DNA of 64,000 bases from GCA-2709075 sp964492555 (GCA_964492555.1 CAZBKQ010000008.1:1-64000), one strand, 5' to 3'. Numbered from the stretch's first letter, positions 52,630 through 62,858 are shown. Notes: a model not told the origin generated them from the sequence alone. Numbers and translations: made by a program.

Positions 52630-53046
52630 TAACTGATTGTTGAAAACAGATGACAAAACCCTGTGAATAAACTGTGGAAAACCGTTGGATTTAATACATG
52701 GAGAATTCGCTGATTATGTCATTGTGGAGGAGATAGAAATTGGACTATTCTATCCGCGTTAGGAATGCCGTGACCGTTCTGATCACCGGAGACTGGTGAA
52801 AGAGAGCGCGGCACGCGGGCAGGCAGATGTGCCACGTTCAGATCCCGCTGGGTTGCGCTTAGGAAATACGGCAGATGTTAGAAACCCCGGGGCCGGAGAC
52901 GGCTGTCCCTGTGGGTCCCTGATCGGCGAGTTCCCGGATTTTGGAACGCGCGGAGGGTAGACCCCCAGCTGACCCGCCCCCATATCGTCGGCGACCGACG
53001 CCCCACGCAATGCGAACCGGGCCGGGCCGCCGCGGAGAAAATTACA
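52630..53046 (+). promoter_or_regulatory. rne upstream region and probable long 5' leader
   Basis: No credible gene is present in these 417 bp. The left half is AT-rich (52640-52780, several TTGAAA/TTGGAT-like hexamers, promoter not pinned down). The right half is GC-rich with many G/C blocks (for example 52880-52950 and 53015-53040) that could fold. E. coli rne has a 0.36-kb leader through which RNase E controls its own mRNA; a similar role here is inferred from length and position only. Confidence 0.45.
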
Positions 53047-55921
53047 ATGACGCGGAGAATGCTCATTGACGGCGCGCATCCGGAAGAGGTGCGCGTGGTC
53101 ATTACGGAAGCCAACAAACTTCTAGATTACGACGTAGAATCCTCTACAAAGACGCAAAACAAGGGAAATATCTATCTCGCCAAAGTGATGCGGGTGGAAC
53201 CCTCCCTTCAGGCCGCCTTTGTTGATTACGGTGGAAACCGGCACGGATTTCTCGCCTTCAGCGAAATACACCCCGACTATTATCAAATTCCCATCGAGGA
53301 TCGCGAAGCGCTGAAACAACACGCGGCGGAGTTCGAAAGAGCCGCCACCGCCGCCAAGGAACATCTCGACGAAATCGACGGCGATGCCGGGATTGATCTT
53401 GATGACGATGTCGACGCGGATTCAGGGCTGGATGCGGATGAGGATGAGGATTACGGCGATACCGAGACCGAAGTTTCCACAGAGGCGGGCGACGCGGTAG
53501 AGGACCAGGAATTCGAAGAGACTGAAGTTTCCGATGACACGCCGGAGCCGGAAGCGGAGGCTGGTGCAGACGCCGCCCCCGATGGCGGCGACGACGCACC
53601 CACCGACAATGGGGAAACCGAAGACAACGACCGGACGATAGCCGCCGATGCCGTTATCGAGCGCGTCACGTCGGAAGAACCTGTCAATGCGGAAAACGAT
53701 GTAACCAGCGATCAGGACGAGAGCGATCCGCAAGCCGACGCCGGTACGGGAGATGAACCGGAGAAACCAGCGGAAGCCGAAGAAGAAGCTGACGACGCAA
53801 CAGAACCAGAAGCAGAGGCGCTGCGTTCTGCGGATGAAGATGATGCTGCCGAGGTCGATGGCGATGACGCCGAGCCCGTTGAAGACGACNNNNNNNNNNN
53901 NNNNNNNNNNNNNNNNNNNNNNNNNNNNNNNNNNNNNNNNNNNNNNNNNNNNNNNNNNNNNNNNNNNNNNNNNNNNNNNNNNNNNNNNNGACGCGGATGA
54001 GGCGGATGAAGAAGAACAATCCGCTGCCGATCAAGAAGTACCGGAATCCAAAGGCGGACGACAGGGTCGCGACCGGCGCCGGCGGCGGTCAGGCAGCGGC
54101 GGACAACCGAAACGCTACAAGGTTCAGGAAGTCATAAAGCGCAACCAGATCATTCTGGTTCAAGTCGTCAAGGAAGAGCGCGGCAACAAGGGCGCGGCGT
54201 TGACGACCTATCTGTCGTTGGCGGGCCGGTATTGCGTGCTTATGCCCAACGTCACGCGCGGCAATGGCGGGGTTTCCCGCAAGATCACCAGCGCGACCGA
54301 CCGCCGGAGACTGCGCGACCTCCTCAAGTCCCTGGAAGTGCCGGACGGGATGGGCGTGATCATGCGGACCGCCGGGATGGAGCGCAACAAATCGGAGATC
54401 AAGCGCGATTTCGATTATCTGATGCGGCTGTGGGAAGACGTACGTCAGAAAACGCTCGAATCCTCGGCTCCCGACCTCGTATACGAGGAAGGTGACCTGG
54501 TAAAGCGGGCGATCCGCGATCTTTACACCAGAGAGGTTGAGGAAATCTGGGTCGAGGGCACGGACGCCTATCAATCCGCCAAAAAGCTGATGCGGATGAT
54601 GATGCCCAGCCACGCTAAACGCGTGCAGCCCTACAAAGATGAATCAATGCCGATGTTCCACCGCTATCAGGTGGAAAACCAAATCGAGGCAATGCACAAC
54701 CCGACAGTGCAGTTGAAATCAGGCGGCTACCTGGTCATCAACCCGACCGAAGCATTGGTCGCCATTGACGTTAACTCCGGTCGCGCGACGCGCGAACGCA
54801 ATATTGAGGAAACCGCAACCAAAACGAACCTGGAGGCGGCGAGCGAAATCGCCCACCAGCTGAAGCTCCGCGACCTCGCCGGGCTGATTGTCATCGACTT
54901 CATCGATATGGAAGAAAGAAGCAATCAGCGGGCCGTCGAAAAACGTTTCAAGGACGCGGTAAAAACAGACCGGGCGCGGATCCAGGTCGGCCGGATCAGT
55001 AATTTCGGGTTGTTGGAAATGTCGCGTCAACGCATGCGACCGAGCCTCGTCGAAAACAGCACGCAGCCATGCCCGCATTGCGACGGGACGGGATACATCC
55101 GCTCCACGGAGTCCATGACCCTGCATGCATTGCGTCTGATCGAGGAAGAAGGTACCCGCATGCGGAGCAGCGAGGTCTCGGTCACGTTGCCGACCCGTAT
55201 TGCGCTGTATCTGCTCAATGAAAAACGCGATGCGCTGGAAGCAATGGAAACGAAATACGGTTTCCGAATCCGCGTACTCGGCGACGATTCCGTCAACCCG
55301 ACGGAAATTCAGATAGACCGGGTAAAGGCGAAAGGCGGCCAGAACGCTGCTGATTCCGGCGCACAACGGGTGGAACAGGCCGGGAGCGAGGACGGCGAAA
55401 GCACCGACGCCCCCCGGAAGAAGCGGTCACGCAGACGGCGCCGGAAAAATCAGGATCAGGCGGAGGAAGCTCCGGAATCGGATCAGACCGAAAACGACCA
55501 GACCGCTGATCAGGATGAAGCGGCGGATGCGACTGGAGAAAATGCCGAGGGTTCGGAAAAGCCCTCGCGCCGGCGACGCGGCCGACGCGGCGGAAGGCGG
55601 CGGAATCAACGCGGCAAGGGCCGTCAACAGGCGTCCGACGCTGAAGAAACAACAGAGCAATCATCGGCAACCACCGACGATTCAGCGGAACGGCCTGCGG
55701 AAAACACCTCTGCCGCACCCGATGACGATAATCCGGACAACGGCGCGGAAAAACAGAATGGCGCCGAAAACAGCGCGCCGCCGGAGCCAACCCCGGTCGC
55801 AGAAACAACGCCGGATAACGCGGCCGGTGAAGCAAACGACGAAACACCTGCAGCTGAAGCGACGGCCGCAGCGCCTGCGGAACCACCAAAACGGGGCTGG
55901 TGGCAACGCATTCTCGACTAG
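53047..55921 (+). CDS. rne: Ribonuclease E (interrupted by scaffold spacer in acidic insert)
   Basis: 281 codons lie before and 643 residues after spacer 3. The S1 domain begins at residue 35 (GNIYLAKVMRVEPSLQAAFVDYG-type core), is split by an acidic Asp/Glu/Ala insert of more than 200 residues (from codon 110 across the gap), and resumes at KRYKVQEVIKRNQIILVQVV. Catalytic Asp residues are in AIDVNSGRATRERN and VIDFIDMEER; the Zn-link is CPHCDGTG. Arg-rich RNA-binding blocks follow. The end GWWQRILD matches the C-terminal GWW that binds PNPase in Caulobacter. The spacer length (100) is not a multiple of three, which makes the apparent frame change an artefact. Confidence 0.95.
53890..53989. 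other. Scaffold spacer 3 (100 N) in rne
   Basis: No shared flank. Both sides are Asp/Glu-rich low-complexity coding sequence, which is likely to have broken the assembly. If the gene is intact, the true missing length is a multiple of three. Confidence 0.9.
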
Positions 55922-55925
55922 CGCT

Positions 55926-57083
55926 TCAGCGATACCGGGAAAGCCAATCGCCCATACGTTCAACGGCTTTTTCGATATCGCCGGTCGCCCCTGAAAAAGA
56001 AAGCCTGATATAGCGATTACCACGCCCGGGATCGAAATCGATTCCGGGCGTTATCGCAACGCCAGTCTCATTCAGCAATGTCCGGCAGAACGCTTCACTG
56101 TCGTTGGTCAGATCGCCGACATCCGCATAGACGTAAAAAGCGCCGTCGGCGGGGGCACGGCGATTGAGCCCAATTTCCGAGAGCCCATCCAGCAACACCG
56201 TCCGGTTGGCGGCATAACGCGCCACATTCCGGTCGAGTTCCTCGCGACAATCAAAAGCGGCAATCGCTGCAAGCTGCGACAATGTCGGCGCGGAAATATA
56301 AATATTCTGGGCAAGGCATTCCACGGACCGGAGCAATTCTTCCGGCACGACCATCCAGCCGATACGCCACCCCGTCATCGAAAAATACTTTGAAAAGCTG
56401 CTGATGATGATGGAGCGCTGATCGAATTTTAGCGCGGTTTCTCCGGGCTCACCGTAACAAATACCGTGATAAATCTCATCGGAAATCAACCGGATTTCCT
56501 GTTCTCGACAGGCATCAGCAAGCCGTTCAAGTTCCGGAGCGGAAATCATGGTGCCGGCGGGATTGGACGGGCTTGCCACAATCAGGCCGTCCAGCGCGTC
56601 CTTTTCGCCGTCCAACATTTCAGGCACCGGCTGAAAACGGGTTTCCTGCGACGCGGCCAATCCGACCGGCCTTACGTTCATGGAAAGCAGGATATTCCGA
56701 TAACCCGGATAGCCGGGATCGGCTAAGGCAATTCTGTCTCCGGCATCGAATGCGGACAGAAAGGCCAGTACGAATCCCGCGGACGACCCTGTCGTCACGA
56801 CGATTCTGTCAGTTGGCACATCGACGTCGTATTCGCTCTTGTACCAGCCGGCGATCCGTTGCCTCAGTTCCGGCAACCCGAATGCTTCAGTGTAACCGAT
56901 CGGGTCGGTATCGATCGCACGCTTCGCCGCCGCGATTACTCCCTGCGGCGCGGAGGTCGCGGGCTGCCCAAGTTCGAGATGCAGCACATCCCGGCCTTCC
57001 GCTTGCCGCTGATTGGCGGCGCGCAGAACATCCATAACGATAAAAGGCGGTACGGCCCCGCGGTCCGAAATCTTTAACGGCAT
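55926..57083 (-). CDS. PLP-dependent aminotransferase (class I/II)
   Basis: The protein has 385 residues. SPSNPAGTM near residue 171 and DEIYHGICY near residue 200 line the cofactor; the PLP Lys is in SSFSKYFSMTGWRIGW near residue 232; the substrate Arg is in RYIRLSFSG near residue 363. This matches aspartate/alanine/aromatic aminotransferases of fold type I. Exact specificity unknown. It starts directly at the stop of the upstream GGT-like gene with no intergenic base, and converges on rne, 4 bp away. Confidence 0.92.
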   Translation of the reverse strand: MPLKISDRGAVPPFIVMDVLRAANQRQAEGRDVLHLELGQPATSAPQGVIAAAKRAIDTDPIGYTEAFGLPELRQRIAGWYKSEYDVDVPTDRIVVTTGSSAGFVLAFLSAFDAGDRIALADPGYPGYRNILLSMNVRPVGLAASQETRFQPVPEMLDGEKDALDGLIVASPSNPAGTMISAPELERLADACREQEIRLISDEIYHGICYGEPGETALKFDQRSIIISSFSKYFSMTGWRIGWMVVPEELLRSVECLAQNIYISAPTLSQLAAIAAFDCREELDRNVARYAANRTVLLDGLSEIGLNRRAPADGAFYVYADVGDLTNDSEAFCRTLLNETGVAITPGIDFDPGRGNRYIRLSFSGATGDIEKAVERMGDWLSRYR

Positions 57084-58586
57084 TTAGTACTTTTCCGCAT
57101 TAACAGCATAGGCACCGCGGCGTTGATCCGCGGCTATGCGGCAGCTATTAGGCTCGTCCCGGACGCCATCCGTGCAGATCAGAACGTTCACGCTGCTAAT
57201 GCCCATCGGCCCGGCAGCGACGATTTGCCGTCCGGTGCTTCTGATCGCGGCAACTGCATCGGCCCCGGCATTCTCGAAAAGCGACTGTTGTCCGGTCAAT
57301 GGGGCGACACGCGGACTCGCAATCGCATCCGCCAATTTGGGCTGCGATGAATTCTGCAACCTCAAGAGAACAGACACCAGGCTTAGCGGCGCAAACCGGT
57401 CACCGGCTCCGGTAGCGACAAGATAGCCCTGTTCAGTATGAGTATTCGCCATTACGACGGGAACCAGTCCCAACGTCGAATCAAGATCCGCCGGGGGCGC
57501 CGGGATCATTCCAGTCTCCCCCGCGAGACGGCCCACCCCGAAAGAGCGGTTCATCGTCAGCACGCAGGCAGCGGCGCGGCCCGAGCGATCCATAGCCGCC
57601 ACGCCGGCACTTGAACGTGAGGTGGACGAGCCGAGATTGGGCATGGCATAGGCCCGATGAGCGGCATTCGCCAGCGCGGCGAGGCGCCGCGACTCTTTGG
57701 CTTTGAGAAAGGAAGACCGGTTTCCAAGCGCCCGCCAGAGCTGTCCGGCTACTTGCCCGCCCAGGGCGGGCGACGGCGCAAAGAAAATCGCGTGATTGCC
57801 GAATTCCAGCTTTTCCGGCGTCAGCCATCGCGGGCGGTAGTCTCGCAGATCATCCTTGGACAACCAGCCGCCCAGCGCGCCGACGGCGCCGACGAAATCG
57901 TTCGACAATTTTCCTTCATAGAAATCACCGGGACCGACAATCCGGATACGGCCGAGCGTTCCGGCCAGGTCGGGCTGTACCAACCGGTCGCGGATCGCCA
58001 GCATCTTGCCGTTGGGAAAGAACCGAGACGCTGTTGAGGGACGGTGCTGCAAATGTGCGCCGCTCTGCTGGAGCGCCAGAACAAACGATTTTGACGTATC
58101 AACGCCGAAGCGAGCCAGTCTCTCCGCGGGAAATACGATCTGTTCCCAACGCAATTTGCCGTAACGCGCATGAAACACAAACAAGCCACGAAATGATCCG
58201 GGCGCCGTCCCGACCCAACGGCCTGCCGGCGGCCGCGCCCGCGCGGGATGCGGCAAAAATTCGAGCGCTTCCGCCTTATTCGTTTCCGGATCATAACCGA
58301 GACAAATGCCGCCACCCCCCGCGCCGGCCGAATCCGGCCTGGTCACCATCAGGGCAAAGGCCATCGCGGCTACTGCATCGCCCGCTGTTCCGCCCGCAGA
58401 CAATACATCGCGCCCGATCAGGGCGGCATGGGGTTCATCGGCCGTTACCCCGCCGAAATATTTCTTTACGTGCCCGACCGCCCCTTCCGGCACGGGCTCA
58501 TCGCCGCCGCATGCGGTGAGAGTGACAGCCAATGCGGCAATGGAAAAAAGTTTTTGCAAAACGGCCCGGTATTGACGGCTATACAT
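57084..58586 (-). CDS. Gamma-glutamyltransferase-family lipoprotein, probably catalytically altered
   Basis: The protein has 500 residues. A lipoprotein signal with lipobox LTAC (Cys near residue 26) anchors it. The N-terminal half has the GGT-type GGTAGDAVAAMAFAL and GAGGGGICLGYD blocks. At the place of the autocleavage Thr-Thr-His in true GGTs the sequence reads SSAGVAAMD, and the oxyanion GSPGG motif reads GAGDRFA. It may therefore not cleave itself or transfer glutamyl groups. The C-terminal part is shorter and diverged. Co-transcribed with the aminotransferase. ATG 58586 chosen by the signal peptide. Confidence 0.8.
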   Translation of the reverse strand: MYSRQYRAVLQKLFSIAALAVTLTACGGDEPVPEGAVGHVKKYFGGVTADEPHAALIGRDVLSAGGTAGDAVAAMAFALMVTRPDSAGAGGGGICLGYDPETNKAEALEFLPHPARARPPAGRWVGTAPGSFRGLFVFHARYGKLRWEQIVFPAERLARFGVDTSKSFVLALQQSGAHLQHRPSTASRFFPNGKMLAIRDRLVQPDLAGTLGRIRIVGPGDFYEGKLSNDFVGAVGALGGWLSKDDLRDYRPRWLTPEKLEFGNHAIFFAPSPALGGQVAGQLWRALGNRSSFLKAKESRRLAALANAAHRAYAMPNLGSSTSRSSAGVAAMDRSGRAAACVLTMNRSFGVGRLAGETGMIPAPPADLDSTLGLVPVVMANTHTEQGYLVATGAGDRFAPLSLVSVLLRLQNSSQPKLADAIASPRVAPLTGQQSLFENAGADAVAAIRSTGRQIVAAGPMGISSVNVLICTDGVRDEPNSCRIAADQRRGAYAVNAEKY

Positions 58587-58625
58587 GCTACTCCTACCTA
58601 TAATGCCCGTTGCCGGAGCCAATCT

Positions 58626-59975
58626 ATGAACAGGCGCAATCGAATTTTCAAGATACTTGGCGTATCCGCCTCGATTGCGGTGCTGTTATTGTCCGCGCCG
58701 GCGCATAGCGGCTCAATTATCCGCGATACAGAGATAGAACGCACTATCGAGATTTATGCAACTCCGCTGTTGCGCGCCGCAGGCCTCAACCGCGAAGCGG
58801 TCCATTTCCACTTGATCAATGATTCCCAGGTGAATGCATTCGTCGCCGGCGGCCAACGCATCTTTCTGACCACCGGGTTGATGCGGGCGACAAAGGGTCC
58901 CAATCAGCTCCTCGGCGTGATGGCGCATGAAATGGGTCACATTTCGGGCGGCCACCTCGCGCGGCTGCATGGCGCGCTTGCCAAAGCCGGCGATACAGCC
59001 CTGGTCACCCAACTTCTCGGCGTTGCCCTCGGCCTTCTCAGTGGCAACCCCGGCGTCGCGGCGGCGGTCGGCGGCGGCGGCACCCAGGTCGCGGAACGCT
59101 CTTTTTTGAGTTTCAGCCGCACACAGGAACAATCGGCGGACCAGGCGGCGGTGCGCTATATGGATCATGCCGGTCTCTCAAGCCGGGGCATGCTGGAATT
59201 TCTGGAATATCTGCAGGGCCAGGAATTGCTCGTAACACTGAACCAGGATCCATACTTGCAGACTCATCCCCTCACTCGCGACCGTATCGCCTTTGTTGAA
59301 AACCACGTCGCAAAATCGAAATACTCCGACCGTAAACCACCGGAAGCCATTCTGCGGCTACACGCCCGCATGGTCGCGAAAATCGACGCCTTTGTTGACG
59401 CGCCGCAGATCACGCTCCGTAAATATGCGCCGACGCCGGACGACAGCGAAATCAAACGCTATGCCCGCGCAATCGCGCATTACCGGAACGCCAATCTGGA
59501 AGAAGCCGTGCCTCTGGTCGACGGCTTGATCAGGGATTTTCCAAAAAATCCGTTCTATATCGAATTGAAGGGACAGATGCTTTTTGAAAACGGCCGGATC
59601 GATGAGGCCCGCGACGCATACGAAAAATCGGTTCGGATACTACCGACGGCACCGCTTCTGAGAGTAAGCCTCGCCCATGTCATGCTGGAATCAGGGCAAG
59701 AAAAATTCCTGCCCGATGCGCGGGGGCATCTGCAACAGGCCGTGCGGACCGACCGCTATATATCCCTCGCCTGGCGTCTTCTTGCCACCGTTCACGGCCG
59801 GGCCGGCGATCTCGGCCTATCCGCCTGGGCTCAGGCCGAATACAACTTGCTGCTCGGCCGAAAACGCGATGCGCGCGGACAGGCGCAGCGCGCCATGAGG
59901 TTGTTAAAGGAAGGCGAACCGGCCTGGCTGCGCGCGCAGGATATCGTCGTACAGACCGAGCCGCGGCAAAATTAG
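58626..59975 (+). CDS. M48 family metalloprotease with TPR region (BepA-like)
   Basis: The protein has 449 residues. A signal peptide (1-28) exports it to the periplasm. The zinc motif HEMGH is at residues 101-105, and the third ligand Glu is in EQSADQAAVRYM near residue 170. Helical TPR-like repeats fill the C-terminal half (about 285-440). BepA-type proteases survey outer-membrane protein assembly. GGAG nine bases before the ATG supports the start. Divergent from the GGT-like gene. Confidence 0.93.
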   Translation: MNRRNRIFKILGVSASIAVLLLSAPAHSGSIIRDTEIERTIEIYATPLLRAAGLNREAVHFHLINDSQVNAFVAGGQRIFLTTGLMRATKGPNQLLGVMAHEMGHISGGHLARLHGALAKAGDTALVTQLLGVALGLLSGNPGVAAAVGGGGTQVAERSFLSFSRTQEQSADQAAVRYMDHAGLSSRGMLEFLEYLQGQELLVTLNQDPYLQTHPLTRDRIAFVENHVAKSKYSDRKPPEAILRLHARMVAKIDAFVDAPQITLRKYAPTPDDSEIKRYARAIAHYRNANLEEAVPLVDGLIRDFPKNPFYIELKGQMLFENGRIDEARDAYEKSVRILPTAPLLRVSLAHVMLESGQEKFLPDARGHLQQAVRTDRYISLAWRLLATVHGRAGDLGLSAWAQAEYNLLLGRKRDARGQAQRAMRLLKEGEPAWLRAQDIVVQTEPRQN

Positions 59976-59979
59976 GCTG

Positions 59980-60627
59980 TTACGCCAGCTCCGCCGCTTC
60001 CGGCTGTTTCATCGGGTGAGCGTCGGCAAACGCGGGCTGTTCCATACAGGTCTCGAAAATTCGAGAAATCGTCGGATAAATATCCAGTGGACAGTCGAAG
60101 CGCTGCGCGTTGAACACTTGCGGGACCAGACAGATATCGGCGAGCCCCGGTGTATCGCCATAGCAGAACCGGCCCGTTTCGGGGCTTTCCGAGAGGATTG
60201 CCTCCACCCCTTCGAAACCTTCTTTCACCCAATGCTGATACCATTCCGTCCGTGCTGCCTCGTCGGCGCCGAGCCGATCCCGCAGATAATTCAATACCGC
60301 GAGATTATTGAGCGGGTGGATATCGCAGGAAATAATATTGGAGATGCCCCTGACCTTGGCTTTCCCGAGAGCATCAGCGGGCAAGAGCGCCGGCTCGGGA
60401 TGAAGCTCATCAAGATACTCAATGATCGCCAGCGACTGAACAAGAATATCGCTACCGGTATCAAGAGCGGGCACCCGGCCCTGGGGATTGATCTTTTTGA
60501 ACGCGGCCCCCGATTGGTCACCGGCCTGCAGATTGATCAGCTCGAAATCGTAATCGAGACCCTTGAGGTTCATCGCGATCCGCAGTCTGAACGCCGCCGA
60601 CGAACGAAAATAGCCGTAAAACTTCAT
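59980..60627 (-). CDS. maiA: Maleylacetoacetate isomerase (zeta-class GST)
   Basis: The protein has 215 residues. The zeta-class signature SSAAFRLRIAMNLKG near residue 9 contains the glutathione-binding Ser pair; NPQGRVPALDTG near residue 46 and the Q-S-L-A-I-I-E-Y segment near residue 64 bind glutathione. It isomerises maleylacetoacetate (tyrosine/homogentisate pathway) or maleylpyruvate (gentisate pathway). The gentisate-dioxygenase-like gene at 6753 gives the second option some support, but the distance is large. Confidence 0.92.
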   Translation of the reverse strand: MKFYGYFRSSAAFRLRIAMNLKGLDYDFELINLQAGDQSGAAFKKINPQGRVPALDTGSDILVQSLAIIEYLDELHPEPALLPADALGKAKVRGISNIISCDIHPLNNLAVLNYLRDRLGADEAARTEWYQHWVKEGFEGVEAILSESPETGRFCYGDTPGLADICLVPQVFNAQRFDCPLDIYPTISRIFETCMEQPAFADAHPMKQPEAAELA

Positions 60628-60669
60628 CTTTGAGTGATCTCCCTGAGGTTCGATTCTGCCGTATACGAC

Positions 60670-61803
60670 CTAGATATAGTATTCGCGAAGTGGCGGAAAG
60701 CCGTTGAATCCGGTGGAAGAGTAACTCGCCGTATATGCTCCGGCACTGAGAATTCTTACGCGGTCCCCTTCCTTCAAATCCAAAGGCAATTCGTATCCCG
60801 CCGCATCATAGAGGACATCCATCTCATCGCAGGTAGGCCCTGCCAGCACAACCGGCCCGGTGGTGCCGCCGTCATATGGAGTCTCGATCCGGTAACGGAT
60901 CGCTTCGTCCATCGTTTCGATCAATCCGCCGAATTTTCCGATATCGAGATAGATCCAGCGTCGGCCGCCCTCGCGCTTCTTTGAAACCAGCACGATTTCC
61001 GCTTCGATAACCCCCGCGTCACCGGCAATGTACCTGCCTGGTTCGGCTATCAGGCGGGGCGGCGACGTTCCGAAATGACGCCGGATGGCCTGTTGGATTG
61101 CGTCGCATGTTGCCTCGAGCGCGGGCGTTTCCTCCCGGTATTGCGACGGAAAGCCGCCGCCGATATTGAGAAGGTCGAGTTTTAATCCCGACTTTTGGGC
61201 GGCCAGAAATAGCTTTGACGCCTGGCCGATCGCGTGATCCCACTGCTCCAGTTCGCGCTGCTGCGAGCCGACATGAAAGGAAACGCCCGCGGGTCTGAGC
61301 CCACGGCTACTCGCGTATTCCAGAACCTCGGCCACGCCAGCCGGCGAAACGCCGAACTTGTTCGATAACGGCCAATCAGCCCCCGCCCCGCTTGTCAGGA
61401 ACCGGCAGAACACCGATGCCCCCGGCGCGGCCCGGGCGATCTTGTCTATTTCCGAGTCGCAATCCACCGCAAAGAGGGAAACACCCGCCTCATGGGCCTC
61501 GGAAATCGCCGACTCTTTCTTGATTGTGTTGCCAAAAGAAATCTCCTCGGGCGACACCCCAGCCGCAAGACATTGCCTGATTTCATAGATGCTGGCCGCA
61601 TCGAACCGCGCTCCCAACGGCAATAACGTCATGAGAATATCCCGGGCGGGATTTGCCTTTATCGCATAGAAAATCTCCGCCTCGGGCAGGCCGGCGGCCA
61701 AACGCCGGAAATGGTCGGCAACCCGGTCAAGGTCGACGACAAGGCATGGGCTCTCCGGCTCATTCTCATCGAGAAAACGCGCGATTTTGTCTTTCATGGG
61801 CAA
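60670..61803 (-). CDS. Ornithine/diaminopimelate decarboxylase family (alanine-racemase fold)
   Basis: The protein has 377 residues. The PLP Lys is in FYAIKANPARD near residue 46; GVSFHVGSQQ near residue 174 and NIGGGFPS near residue 215 bind the cofactor; the catalytic Cys from the partner subunit is in GPTCDEMD near residue 325. Length and motifs match bacterial ornithine (or lysine/ornithine) decarboxylase, making putrescine or cadaverine. M1 or M3 (61797) may be the start. Upstream 114 bp to the next gene holds nothing I recognise. Confidence 0.92.
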   Translation of the reverse strand: MPMKDKIARFLDENEPESPCLVVDLDRVADHFRRLAAGLPEAEIFYAIKANPARDILMTLLPLGARFDAASIYEIRQCLAAGVSPEEISFGNTIKKESAISEAHEAGVSLFAVDCDSEIDKIARAAPGASVFCRFLTSGAGADWPLSNKFGVSPAGVAEVLEYASSRGLRPAGVSFHVGSQQRELEQWDHAIGQASKLFLAAQKSGLKLDLLNIGGGFPSQYREETPALEATCDAIQQAIRRHFGTSPPRLIAEPGRYIAGDAGVIEAEIVLVSKKREGGRRWIYLDIGKFGGLIETMDEAIRYRIETPYDGGTTGPVVLAGPTCDEMDVLYDAAGYELPLDLKEGDRVRILSAGAYTASYSSTGFNGFPPLREYYI

Positions 61804-61917
61804 CCCCTCGCCACAGGCGGCGGAACAGCGATAATTCCGGCGAGCGGTTTTACACGCGGGGGCGCAAATAAAAAAGACGGAAAGGGACTATTTCTGGTCG
61901 TTGCGGACGTGCGAACG

Positions 61918-62343
61918 CTAGAACGCGCCGGACAGTTCCTGCAAGCCGAACAATGCGCCAACGCCGACCGCGATGATTACACCGAGAATTAGCAGCGGCA
62001 AGGCCATGCTTTTCTTTTTCTCTTTTGCCGGTTGCTTGCGCTTCGCACCGGCACGATCACGCGCATTCCTGTTGCGGGAGTTACGTCTTGGCTTCGCGCC
62101 GGAGGCCTGTTCCTTTGCGGGCTCCGCCCGCGCGTTACGATCCGCCGATCCGCCGCGAAAGATCGTCCGCGTGGTGCTGAGTTGACTGCTCTCATCGAAC
62201 GTCTCTTCGACGACGCGAACGCCTGCATAGCGGGTGCTTTGATCGATGCGCCTGGCCTCGAACATGGCGAGCTCCCGATCGTCGAACACCGAATCTATCC
62301 GCCATTTTCCGGCAGCAAATGTCTGAATTTCAAACGCCTTCAT
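61918..62343 (-). CDS. Tail-anchored protein with N-terminal alpha/beta domain (paralogue A)
   Basis: The protein has 141 residues in three parts: an N-terminal domain of about 55 residues (FEIQTFAAGKWRIDSVFDD, then GVRVVEETFD), a basic linker (residues 65-112, Arg/Lys/Asn/Ala) and a single C-terminal helix (ALPLLILGVIIAVGVGALFG) with a short end. It has no signal peptide, so it should be tail-anchored with its domain in the cytoplasm. It is paralogous to the gene at 63090. It follows the PAS gene by 2 bp. Family not recognised. Confidence 0.75.
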   Translation of the reverse strand: MKAFEIQTFAAGKWRIDSVFDDRELAMFEARRIDQSTRYAGVRVVEETFDESSQLSTTRTIFRGGSADRNARAEPAKEQASGAKPRRNSRNRNARDRAGAKRKQPAKEKKKSMALPLLILGVIIAVGVGALFGLQELSGAF

Positions 62344-62345
62344 CG

Positions 62346-62846
62346 TCAGTCGTCCATTTTTCGACAGTTGGCGCCGCCAAGAATGCCGGAGATAGAAATG
62401 CCATCGTCACTAACCGGCAACAGTACGCTCCGATACAAGATGCGGTCGCCGTGCTCGGAAATAAACTCCCCGCCTCGTGAAATCGGCGCCTCCTTCTGCA
62501 TGACGGCAGAAAAATAACTCGTCGCGACATAAAACAGATTGCCCGGCGGGACAAAAGAGACTCTTTTTCCGATGAGGCTATCGTCGAATTTCGCCGCAAT
62601 TACATCGCCGACAATGCGAAAAACAGGATCGGTCTCGAAACCCTCGGTATCAAGAACAAAGCAATTCGGCCACATATCATCCAGATCGGCCGGATTGATG
62701 TCAGAAAATGCCGGGAACGCCCGACCGGCGCACAAATCGCGCCACTGCGTCAGAAGCCTGAGCGCCAGCCGTCGCTCCATCCCCTTGGGGAGCGCCTCGC
62801 CAATGTCTTCAAGCTGAGCGTCGGATAGAAGTTCCGTCATTGCCAT
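62346..62846 (-). CDS. PAS-domain protein (PAS_5 type)
   Basis: The protein has 166 residues, a single PAS domain without any effector. The family pattern is FPAFSDINPADLDDMWPNCF near residue 43, then an FRIVGD segment near residue 76. PAS_5 proteins are common in Alphaproteobacteria; ligand and partner are unknown. It sits between two paralogous tail-anchored proteins on the same strand, so it may sense a signal for them. ATG 62846 or 62840. Confidence 0.85.
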   Translation of the reverse strand: MAMTELLSDAQLEDIGEALPKGMERRLALRLLTQWRDLCAGRAFPAFSDINPADLDDMWPNCFVLDTEGFETDPVFRIVGDVIAAKFDDSLIGKRVSFVPPGNLFYVATSYFSAVMQKEAPISRGGEFISEHGDRILYRSVLLPVSDDGISISGILGGANCRKMDD

Positions 62847-62858
62847 TCGCTTTCATAC
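62804..62858. repeat. 55-bp exact duplicate flanking spacer 4 (left copy)
   Basis: These bases, which include the start of the PAS gene, recur exactly at 62959-63013. Interpreted as an unmerged contig overlap. Confidence 0.95.

Noticed and set aside
52660..52690. TGTGAATAA and TGTGGAAAA, resembling DnaA boxes, upstream of rne
   Set aside because: Each has mismatches to TTATCCACA, there is no cluster and no origin-type neighbour genes.
53753..53889. A second-frame extension into the spacer in rne that would give a separate protein
   Set aside because: The frame change is created by the arbitrary 100-N length; upstream and downstream parts are one RNase E.
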